A DNA stretch of 22,583 nucleotides. Origin: a virus. A model generated the notes under the pieces. The model saw nothing but the letters and a program-made list of their open reading frames with translations. It was not told where the DNA came from and did no database searches. Numbering within the stretch: position 1 is the first letter of the stretch; each line of letters starts with the position of its first letter. The position numbers and the translations under genes were made by a program. Of this stretch, positions 14,294-20,560 are shown in pieces. The DNA lies in IMG/VR virus record IMGVR_UViG_3300012147_000091, positions 1-22,583 of that record; one strand, given 5' to 3'.

Positions 14294-15748
14294 TCAAAGG
14301 TCTTTGAGATCGTCACTATTTTCCATGGTCTGCCATGCTTGGCTTAAAAAACTTGGAAGTTCAGTATCTGGACGCTCAAAATTAAGTACATCTTGATAGT
14401 TATACTTTCTATCCATCATCTCTATTTGTTGTGGATCAGATGACATTATAGCATCATCTAGAACCATTTCTAACTCTTCTGTTGGATTAGCACCAAATTT
14501 ACTTAATAGAAAACTCATTGCTTGTTCACGATTTCCTTGATGAAGACTTTGGTCTTTAATAAACTTATAAATTTCAGATTTATCAACTACTGCGGGGATT
14601 CTTGGTTGTACACCATTAATACCCGAACCAATACCAGGAACTGACATCATACCTGAATTAACCATACCCGAACCACCCGCTGTTGGTACACCAAGTGAAC
14701 AACCTGCTGGTCCACAAGATTCATTCATGCTTTGAGCCTTAAGTGACTCTTCCATTTTTTGCCAGTCACTTTTACCCGAATTCATATCTCTGATAAAAGA
14801 ATCATACATTGCATCATAACCCTGATTGATAGTTGGGTCTTCTGATTCACCAAGACCTTGGGCAGAATAAACTGGAGCAATTTCTTTTTCTTCTGGTTTT
14901 GGGTTAGCATCATCAATGTCGTCACCGTCTTCTTCTTCGTCAACATTAGGACCTACTGCTTGATTTTTCATTTCAGGGTCTTGAGTATACGGAATAGGCT
15001 TAGATTTACCATTAGCACCAGCATAAACACTTGCGTGTTTAGTTGGGATACGAACTCCATTTTTATCACGTTTAACACCAGCAACATCTTTGCCACTAGT
15101 TTTCTTTTTATCTTTTGAACCATAAGTAGCAGCTTCTTCCATAGAATTAGTATATTGGGCATTGTTCTTTGCTTTAACAGCAACATCCTTTGCAACCTCA
15201 GCTTCAGCTTCTTCAGCTTCAGCGTTTATATCTGCTGCTTTAGCTTTTAGGTCAGCGGCTTTTTGCTTTTGAGCTTTTTGCTTTTGAGCATTCGCATCGC
15301 CCATAAATTCTTTAAAACTTTTCATATCTGACTCCGTAAATATTTGACTAAAAATATCTTGTAATTTTTGTTTGGCTTTAGGGTCTCCAACTCTATCAAT
15401 TTGAGACATAGCATCAGCCGCAGCTTTTTTATACTCTTGTGGGTTCTTTTGTTTAATTTTATCCATGCCTTTTTTTAAAGCATCAAGAACTTCTTTTTGT
15501 GTTTCTTTTTCTAATTTTTCAAAAGCTTCTGGGTTTAACACCACCTTCCCATTTTTATCTTTCTTAAAAGCTTGCTTAGCTCTATTTGAAACCGAGCTAT
15601 AACCATATAAAATACCTGCTGCTAAAATAGGACTATCTCTGAAAATATCAGCAAGGAGGGCGGCACCAACACCTTTAACAGCATCCCATGCCAAACCAGC
15701 TACTGCGCCAACAATACCCTCTTTGATACAATAGTCCTTAAAGTTCAT
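14294..15748 (-). CDS. Unknown large late protein with capsid-targeting-like N-terminus
   Basis: I do not recognise the 484-residue product. The N-terminus MNFKDYCIKE|G resembles the T4 capsid targeting sequence (IPIII: MKTYQEFIAE|A) and has a hydrophobic-x-Glu|Gly site. Residues 11-52 are hydrophobic and Gly/Ala-rich (GIVGAVAGLAWDAVKGVGAA), perhaps membrane-active. About 150-200 is an Ala/Lys/Gln/Glu coiled coil. About 270-295 is very acidic. About 340-390 is Gly/Ser/Met-rich. The C-terminus is helical (EIYKFIKDQSLHQGNREQAM). It starts directly after the TAA of the gene upstream, with AAAGGA as ribosome binding site. An internal head protein is a reasonable but unproven reading. Confidence 0.75.
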   Translation of the reverse strand: MNFKDYCIKEGIVGAVAGLAWDAVKGVGAALLADIFRDSPILAAGILYGYSSVSNRAKQAFKKDKNGKVVLNPEAFEKLEKETQKEVLDALKKGMDKIKQKNPQEYKKAAADAMSQIDRVGDPKAKQKLQDIFSQIFTESDMKSFKEFMGDANAQKQKAQKQKAADLKAKAADINAEAEEAEAEVAKDVAVKAKNNAQYTNSMEEAATYGSKDKKKTSGKDVAGVKRDKNGVRIPTKHASVYAGANGKSKPIPYTQDPEMKNQAVGPNVDEEEDGDDIDDANPKPEEKEIAPVYSAQGLGESEDPTINQGYDAMYDSFIRDMNSGKSDWQKMEESLKAQSMNESCGPAGCSLGVPTAGGSGMVNSGMMSVPGIGSGINGVQPRIPAVVDKSEIYKFIKDQSLHQGNREQAMSFLLSKFGANPTEELEMVLDDAIMSSDPQQIEMMDRKYNYQDVLNFERPDTELPSFLSQAWQTMENSDDLKDL

Positions 15749-17011
15749 TTACAAATCCTTTAACTCATATTCACTTAAAGCTTCTTCAAGTTCTTCAGCG
15801 GCTTCTTCAATTTCCTTACCCTTGCGAAGTAAGTCAAAATCTTCCCCGTCAATTTTATCATTATCATTTGCGTCAATTTCGTCTTGGTCACCTTCAAGTT
15901 CTTCTGCTAACGTTTCTGTTTTATCGGTTGGGGCTGCACGATCTTCACGAGCACCTTCTCCTTTTTCATCAGCATTTTCATCATCACTCTGAGTATTGAA
16001 TTCTTCTTTGCCGTCTGTTTTCTTAGTAGTCATGTCAGCTTCAAAAAGATCACCAATCGTTTTACCAAGAGCAGCAGCTTCAATTACTAATTGTTCATCA
16101 ATATCAGTTTCTCTGGCAATTTGTCTAAGAGTTTTAGTTTCAAGAAGGGACTTAACAAGAGTATTAAGATCAACAGATTCAAATACTTCATCAGTTACTT
16201 CTTGATCTTCAAATTCTTCCTCTTCTTCAAGATGTGGTTTACTATTAGTTGTTGCATGATTAGTTTTAACACCAACACCAGGAAGTTCAGAACCATCCCA
16301 GTCTAGTTTACCTTTAGTACTCTTATCATTCATATCAGATTCTTTAACGTTTTTAGTTTTACTCATAGGCTTATCACCTTTACGAGCACCTCGTTTAGTA
16401 TATTTCTTATCAGTTTTCTTATGACTTTTTTCAGATTTAGCCTTAGCTGCCTTATTATTATAAAGATCAGCCTTTGGGTCTTCTATATTTGGGTCAATTT
16501 TATTACGTTCAGTTATACTATCTTCCTCTTGATTAGAAGCGTCTTGTAAATTAAATTCATCACGGAAGTTATTATTTTCGATATAACGACTAAAACTATG
16601 TAAATCAAGTTCAAGGTCTTTTCTTTCAACAAGAGTTTTACCAAGAGTTTCAAATGCATCGACGCCTTCTACAAGAGCACCGAAGTCATAGTTATCTCTT
16701 CTACCGATCTGAGTTTCACTAAGAATAGTCTCAGCAACGTTCTTAAGATGTTCAAGCATAACATCAAGCTGACTTGGACCATAACGTTTACATTCACGGA
16801 TAACCTGTACAAGTACATTACCTACCTGAACGTTTGTAGTGTTAGTCATTTCAAGAAGTACTGACTCGCAGAACTTCTCATATTTACCTTCTTCGAATAT
16901 ACGATATTGATTATCGTCATGTTTAAATTCGCACCCACAACGATCACATGAATGTTCATTGAAATTAAAGGTTTCTGTAAGGTGTGTTGAGCCACAATAA
17001 GGACATTGCAT
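15749..17011 (-). CDS. Unknown protein with N-terminal zinc ribbon and acidic C-terminus
   Basis: The 420-residue protein opens with a zinc ribbon (C3, C6, C22, C25 in CPYC...CDRC). A helical domain follows (40-160: ESVLLEMTNTTNVQVGNVLV and QVIRECKRYG). Then comes a long charged, mostly disordered region: Lys-rich at about 185-220, Asp/Glu-rich at 260-275 and 340-420. A small helix-turn-helix-like stretch (TLRQIARETDIDEQLVIEAA) lies near 290-310. Many hydrophobic-x-Glu|Ala/Gly sites (LVE|G, LFE|A, IEE|A, LEE|A) fit gp21 cleavage. It has its own late promoter and AGGAG. No family recognised; a prohead core or DNA-associated role is inferred only. Confidence 0.75.
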   Translation of the reverse strand: MQCPYCGSTHLTETFNFNEHSCDRCGCEFKHDDNQYRIFEEGKYEKFCESVLLEMTNTTNVQVGNVLVQVIRECKRYGPSQLDVMLEHLKNVAETILSETQIGRRDNYDFGALVEGVDAFETLGKTLVERKDLELDLHSFSRYIENNNFRDEFNLQDASNQEEDSITERNKIDPNIEDPKADLYNNKAAKAKSEKSHKKTDKKYTKRGARKGDKPMSKTKNVKESDMNDKSTKGKLDWDGSELPGVGVKTNHATTNSKPHLEEEEEFEDQEVTDEVFESVDLNTLVKSLLETKTLRQIARETDIDEQLVIEAAALGKTIGDLFEADMTTKKTDGKEEFNTQSDDENADEKGEGAREDRAAPTDKTETLAEELEGDQDEIDANDNDKIDGEDFDLLRKGKEIEEAAEELEEALSEYELKDL

Positions 17012-17036
17012 AGCTATTCTCCTAAATCTTTGCTAT

Positions 17037-17044
17037 TATTTATA
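17037..17044 (-). promoter_or_regulatory. T4-type late promoter
   Basis: Exact TATAAATA on the minus strand, 25 nt before ATG 17011, in the gap between genes (it overlaps only the first bases past the upstream stop). Confidence 0.75.
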
Positions 17045-17045
17045 A

Positions 17046-17894
17046 TTACTGCACAAACTTTAAATACATTTCTTTTATCATATCCAAAACAACTTCATAG
17101 TTTGCTTTGATTGACTCTTGATCTTTTACATCGTAGAGTTTTAGATCAGGGAAAAATTGCTCAAAAGCTAAGTAATAATTATCCCCACCTGTTTTAAAAT
17201 GTATTTTTCTTATATCATTTATTCTATTATGAATTCGGAACTTACTAGCAAATCCTCGCAATTCTTCTGGATCAGGACGTTCTGCGTTAAGAAGTGTAAT
17301 TATCTTAATAGTATCGCCATTACAAGGAATACCTCTTAGATATCCCATATCAACTTCTGGTTCTTCATGGAAAACAATAAAGCCGACTTTTATGTTTTCA
17401 TCTTGAAGATACGGTTTAATTTTCATGAATTCTTTAATGTTATCACGATCAGATGGACGTAGTACTAACAAAATATTAGCTTTATGAAATCTACTATACA
17501 ATTTATCTACTACTTCTCTCGCAGTCTTTACAAACTCTTCTTCTCTTGCAGGAATCTTAGCAGTCTCGTAAAGGTTTGTTATATCAGCGTTTATCATTTT
17601 TAAACCAAATAATTTAGAGGTGATAAAGTTCTTTTCTTCAAATGTTAATTGGAAATTAGATTCAAGTTCCAAATGATCTTCTTCATGACTAGCATCAGCT
17701 ACAAGACCAACATCAACACGGTCAGCAAAACGCGCCACCCATTGGGGATTCTTAATTACAGTTTCAACAAACTGATCAACTCTTTCGTATTCTTTTTTTG
17801 TTATAGGTGAGTAATCACCAAAAAAGAGTACGACATCCCATTTAACCATATCTGGGTTACCACACTCTTCAGTTAAAAACTTCTTGAAACTCAT
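17046..17894 (-). CDS. Nucleotidyltransferase-like protein with degenerate HxGH motif
   Basis: The 282-residue protein has WDVVLFFGDYSPITKKEY at residues 19-36. This lines up with the 'fGRFNPPTvGHe' start of nucleotidyltransferase-like proteins of T4-like phages, but the Gly-His pair is replaced by Lys-Glu, so adenylyl or cytidylyl transfer is doubtful. Later alternating strands and helices (KANILLVLRPSD near 158, IKVGFIVFHEEP near 188, DTIKIITLLNAERPDPEELR near 213) fit a Rossmann-like fold. The N-terminus MSFKKFLTE|E resembles a capsid targeting sequence with a gp21 site. AGGAG precedes ATG 17894, with an exact late promoter about 42 nt upstream. The fold is an inference. Confidence 0.65.
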   Translation of the reverse strand: MSFKKFLTEECGNPDMVKWDVVLFFGDYSPITKKEYERVDQFVETVIKNPQWVARFADRVDVGLVADASHEEDHLELESNFQLTFEEKNFITSKLFGLKMINADITNLYETAKIPAREEEFVKTAREVVDKLYSRFHKANILLVLRPSDRDNIKEFMKIKPYLQDENIKVGFIVFHEEPEVDMGYLRGIPCNGDTIKIITLLNAERPDPEELRGFASKFRIHNRINDIRKIHFKTGGDNYYLAFEQFFPDLKLYDVKDQESIKANYEVVLDMIKEMYLKFVQ

Positions 17895-17903
17895 CAGGTT
17901 CTC

Positions 17904-18260
17904 CTAAAGATTAATATCTAAGTCATCTAAAAGGATATTTATACAATCTTTCTGATTTTGCTTTAAAAACGGGCGCTTAACCAATTGACCTTCCATAATA
18001 ACAAACTTTTGACGGGTTGATAATATATCACCATTACCAAAACCATAGAATTTAAGAATCCTTCTGAGTATATGAGTTTTAAAAGAAGGATCGTCAACTG
18101 CTTCTATTAATCGAGTAATGGTATCGAGTAATGGCTTAAGATCACTATCAATATATTTCAGACTATCAATAATCTCAATAATCTGTTCATCAGCTATAGG
18201 TGTTATCTTATCAACCTCTATCTTTTCTAACTCACGTTCCATTTTATTACGTATATTCAT
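17904..18260 (-). CDS. Unknown small helical protein
   Basis: The 118-residue protein is helical and acidic. Features are IIEIIDSLKYIDSDLKPLLD, THILRRILKFYGFGNGD in the middle and a C-terminal QKDCINILLDDLDINL. It is the first gene of the leftward accessory block, with an exact late promoter (18289-18296) and AAGGGG before the ATG. No family recognised. Confidence 0.7.
   Translation of the reverse strand: MNIRNKMERELEKIEVDKITPIADEQIIEIIDSLKYIDSDLKPLLDTITRLIEAVDDPSFKTHILRRILKFYGFGNGDILSTRQKFVIMEGQLVKRPFLKQNQKDCINILLDDLDINL
17936..17943 (-). promoter_or_regulatory. T4-type late promoter
   Basis: Exact TATAAATA on the minus strand within the 3' end of the 118-residue gene, about 42 nt before ATG 17894 of the nucleotidyltransferase-like gene. 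Confidence 0.6.
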
Positions 18261-18278
18261 GTAAACCCCTTAAAAATA

Positions 18279-18287
18279 TGGTATAAT
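18279..18287 (+). promoter_or_regulatory. Extended -10 promoter of the recombination operon
   Basis: TGGTATAAT on the plus strand is a perfect extended -10 of the host sigma-70 type, about 31 nt before the first UvsY-like ATG. No clear -35 is needed with this element. It points away from the late promoter on the other strand, so early rightward and late leftward transcription share a 58-nt gap. Confidence 0.6.
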
Positions 18288-18288
18288 C

Positions 18289-18296
18289 TATTTATA
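18289..18296 (-). promoter_or_regulatory. T4-type late promoter of the accessory block
   Basis: Exact TATAAATA on the minus strand, 28 nt before ATG 18260. It lies next to the divergent plus-strand extended -10. Confidence 0.75.
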
Positions 18297-18318
18297 CATT
18301 TTACCAAAAGGAGGTCAA

Positions 18319-18786
18319 ATGTTGCCAGAAAAAGTTGATGAGAAAATTCAGAAGATGGAAGAACGTACTCTTGAGATAATTCAAGATATTACAGATGACG
18401 TAAAATCTGTTTTCAGAGTTAATAGAGCTAAATTAAATGGTGAACTTATTGCTAATATTTCACAGAACCAAAGATTAGTAGAGAATCTTTCTTTTTATAA
18501 AGCAAAAGTTAAAGGTGCTTTTCGTCATCGTCATCGTACCCAACATGAGTTACTTGAAAAAATAAACAATGGTGAAGTAACAAGACCAGATGGTAAGAAA
18601 AGAATATTCACTAATCAAAAAGAAAAAGATACTTGGATTAAAGCGCATCCAAAATACATAATCGCTGAAGCTAGAATTGACTATTTCCAACTTATTGTTG
18701 ATCATATTAAAACACTTATGGAATGTTGTAAAAATAAAAATTATGTAGTAAGATATCTTAACTCAGTTCATAGATTAAAGGATTAA
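18319..18786 (+). CDS. UvsY-like recombination mediator, first of a tandem pair
   Basis: The 155-residue helical protein has a layout like UvsY: a helical N-terminal half (FRVNRAKLNGELIANISQNQ), a basic middle (FRHRHRTQHELL), and the C-terminal DTWIKAHPKYIIAEARIDYF with YVVRYLNSVHRL. That end resembles the UvsY pattern of 'D...yi.ad.d.i......i.Y' and a final helix. T4 UvsY (137 residues) loads UvsX recombinase onto gp32-coated ssDNA. Neighbourhood supports it: in T4, uvsY lies next to uvsW. A perfect AAAGGAGGT precedes the ATG. The next gene has the same layout, so one or both may serve as mediator. Confidence 0.55.
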   Translation: MLPEKVDEKIQKMEERTLEIIQDITDDVKSVFRVNRAKLNGELIANISQNQRLVENLSFYKAKVKGAFRHRHRTQHELLEKINNGEVTRPDGKKRIFTNQKEKDTWIKAHPKYIIAEARIDYFQLIVDHIKTLMECCKNKNYVVRYLNSVHRLKD

Positions 18787-18787
18787 C

Positions 18788-19231
18788 ATGAAAAAGCTCA
18801 ATTTAGAAGAAATGGATTCTTTTGATATTGAAGAGTACACTCAGAATATCATCAAGGAAATTGATGATAGTATTCGTAGAGCTTTTACTATTGATCCAGA
18901 TGAATTAGATGAGAGTCTCATAAACATAGTTGAAACTTTTGGTGAACTAACAGAAAGACTATACAAAGAAAAAATGCTTCTTAGTTATTATAGAAACTGT
19001 TTTTCATATATTAAGGAAAAATTACTCGTTAAATATAAATACGGAGCAATTAGAGATTTAGATAGAATTGACTCAATGATTGAAAATTCTTCTGATTGGC
19101 AAAAATATGATGGAATGGTTTTTAGTCAAAATTTGATTTGTGAACATATTGAAATGAGAATGAAAGCAATTAAAAACCAAACTTTTAACATAAAAGATAT
19201 AATAGAGATTAAAAGATTAGAGAGCGCATGA
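18788..19231 (+). CDS. uvsY: UvsY-like recombination mediator, second of a tandem pair
   Basis: The 147-residue protein aligns by layout with T4 UvsY: FTIDPDELDESL opens as UvsY does (FIDSTKLQYE), followed by a helical pair (LTERLYKEKMLLSYYRNCFS). The C-terminus, EMRMKAIKNQTFNIKDIIEI, resembles UvsY's 'ALDAIKSRGFAIKHIQDMRAFE'. It shares with the upstream gene the N-terminal pattern (IIKEIDDSIRRAF against IIQDITDDVKSVF). AAAGGA precedes the ATG. Its TGA overlaps the ATG of uvsW (ATGA), so it is coupled to the helicase. The gene symbol is given on motif and context; which of the pair is the true orthologue is not settled. Confidence 0.6.
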   Translation: MKKLNLEEMDSFDIEEYTQNIIKEIDDSIRRAFTIDPDELDESLINIVETFGELTERLYKEKMLLSYYRNCFSYIKEKLLVKYKYGAIRDLDRIDSMIENSSDWQKYDGMVFSQNLICEHIEMRMKAIKNQTFNIKDIIEIKRLESA

Positions 19232-20235
19232 CTGATACTAATAAATTAACATTCGTCAAAATTGATAATACCTATGGAAGATTGGTAACTGATAATATCA
19301 GTATCCTTGAGGCAGTCTTTAAGAAATTCGCAGTACCAGTAGATAACTATTGGTTTATGCCTGCATATCGTGCTGGACGTTGGGACGGTAAAATTCATTT
19401 CGTACAAAGAAATGGTATGTTCTATATTGGTACTTTTAAGTTAATCTATAATTATGTTAATACTGGAGAGTATGAAATAGAAATTGATCCTGGGCTACTT
19501 CCTGAAAAGATTGAAAAAAATGAGCTTGTTTCTAATTACATGTTAGCAAACGAAGAACGTTTGAATCCTCAGTATGTTCCTTATGTTTACCAAACTCGTG
19601 CTGCTCTAAAAAGTCTATACCATCGCCGCGCAATCATGGAACATTGTACGTCATCTGGTAAGTCTCTTACTATTTTCTTAGTAGTTAACTACTTATTGAA
19701 ATATAACCCAGACATGAAGTTTCTTATTTTAGTACCTAAACTTGATCTTGTTGAACAAATTACTGAGAATCTTATTGATTTTGGTATGCCACCTGATTTG
19801 GTTGGTAAGTTCTGTGGTTTTCAAAAAGACACCGAACAACCTATTATAGTATCGACGTGGCAATCCATGCACAAACAAAAGAAATTTCTAAAAGATTTTA
19901 CGGTTTTTATCGCTGATGAATGTTTACATCCAGATTCTCTTATTAGTATGTCTAATGGTACTAAAAAGAAAATAAAAGATATAAATGAAGGTGAAATGGT
20001 TATAACAAAGAATGAAAATACAGGTGAAATAGAAATTAAACCAGTAAAAGAGGTTTACCATAATATGTCTTTAGACCAACAGATGTATGAATTGGAATTT
20101 GAAAACGGTAAAAAATTGAAAATTACAGGAAACCATAAAGTAATGCTCAGTGACGGTTCGTGGAAGAAAGTAGATGAACTCAATGGTGATGAGGATTTAG
20201 AGTGGCACGGTTTAACAGGTGATATATATTGTTGA
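19228..20235 (+). CDS. uvsW: UvsW helicase N-terminal half fused to a split-intein N-half
   Basis: Residues 1-231 are the N-terminal part of UvsW, the T4 helicase for branch migration and R-loop unwinding. They show the N-terminal substrate domain (MPAYRAGRWDGKIHF), Walker A HCTSSGKS (139-146), motif Ia LILVPKLDLVEQI, motif Ib-like PIIVSTWQSMHKQKK, and the start of motif II, VFIADE. At C232 the protein turns into an intein: CLHPDSLISMSNGTKKKIKD followed by INEGEMVIT (block A), then YELEFENGKKLKITGNHKVM followed by LSDGSWKKVDEL (block B, with the TxxH-like T-G-N-H). It stops at TGA 20233 after about 104 intein residues. The ORF cannot encode a complete helicase; splicing with the downstream product restores DECH. 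Confidence 0.93.
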   Translation: MTDTNKLTFVKIDNTYGRLVTDNISILEAVFKKFAVPVDNYWFMPAYRAGRWDGKIHFVQRNGMFYIGTFKLIYNYVNTGEYEIEIDPGLLPEKIEKNELVSNYMLANEERLNPQYVPYVYQTRAALKSLYHRRAIMEHCTSSGKSLTIFLVVNYLLKYNPDMKFLILVPKLDLVEQITENLIDFGMPPDLVGKFCGFQKDTEQPIIVSTWQSMHKQKKFLKDFTVFIADECLHPDSLISMSNGTKKKIKDINEGEMVITKNENTGEIEIKPVKEVYHNMSLDQQMYELEFENGKKLKITGNHKVMLSDGSWKKVDELNGDEDLEWHGLTGDIYC

Positions 20236-20560
20236 TTTTCATGATGAAAAAAAATAAGATACTTTATGAAGTCAAACCCATATCAAACAAAGAGTCTACG
20301 AGATGTCGCATTAAACAAAAAGCTGCTGAGGAATGGTGTGAGTTACATAATTATACTTTCAAATACATAGACGAATCATATTTAAGCATCAGGAAGCAAA
20401 AAATCAAGACCATGACATCTAATGATAAAATACTAAAAGCTATAACGAGGTTACCGTGAAAATAAAAAGAATAACTAAGATAGAAAACACTGAAGAAGTT
20501 TTTAATCTTCATATAGAAGATAATCACAATTATTTTGCTGAAGATGTGTGCGTTAGTAAC
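19921..20560 (+). mobile_element. Split intein in the DExH motif of uvsW, with inserted ORF
   Basis: The element runs from TGT 19921 (Cys1) to AAC 20558-20560 (terminal Asn). The N-half is 19921-20232 (104 codons) and the C-half 20456-20560 (35 codons: MKIKRITKIENTEEVFNLHI with EDNHNYFAEDVCVSN). The block-F-like VFNLHIEDNHNYFA and the final Ser-Asn, followed by extein Cys, are all standard. The insertion point is Asp-Glu|Cys-His. The element is 640 nt, not a multiple of 3, and the three parts lie in three different frames, each with its own start signal. So it cannot be a simple cis intein as read here. This is the 'fractured gene' design known from phage split inteins. Confidence 0.9.
20229..20459 (+). 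CDS. ORF between the intein halves: PD-(D/E)XK nuclease fragment
   Basis: The 76-residue ORF starts at TTG 20229 (AGGTGAT, 5 nt upstream, matches the 3' part of the anti-Shine-Dalgarno complement) or at ATG 20241. It holds ILYEVKPISNK (E14-V-K16) and then KQKAAEEWCELHNYTFKYID. The E-x-K strand plus following helix and strand look like the C-terminal half of a PD-(D/E)XK nuclease; gp4 in this window has the same 'EVKP...AA..YC....TFK' order. The missing Asp strand, IYIVDFHDEK, is readable just upstream but in another frame. Two small indels (one AT unit in an ATATATAT tract, one A in an A8 tract) separate the frames. It probably derives from an intein-borne homing nuclease, now broken, though a tiny functional product is not excluded. 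Confidence 0.6.
   Translation: MLIFMMKKNKILYEVKPISNKESTRCRIKQKAAEEWCELHNYTFKYIDESYLSIRKQKIKTMTSNDKILKAITRLP

Noticed and set aside
14968-15195. Alternative-frame ORF inside the 484-residue gene
   Set aside because: Its Leu/Met/Lys-rich translation is a typical shadow of an Ala/Glu/Lys-rich coiled-coil gene.
19034-19041. Plus-strand TATAAATA inside the second UvsY-like gene
   Set aside because: It encodes Lys-Tyr-Lys-Tyr in a real gene and is about 190 nt from the next start. Probably chance in AT-rich coding DNA.
19921-20560. Group I intron in uvsW
   Set aside because: Both flanks translate into intein blocks with Cys1, terminal Asn and Cys+1, and a protein-level splice restores DECH. No intron core was seen.
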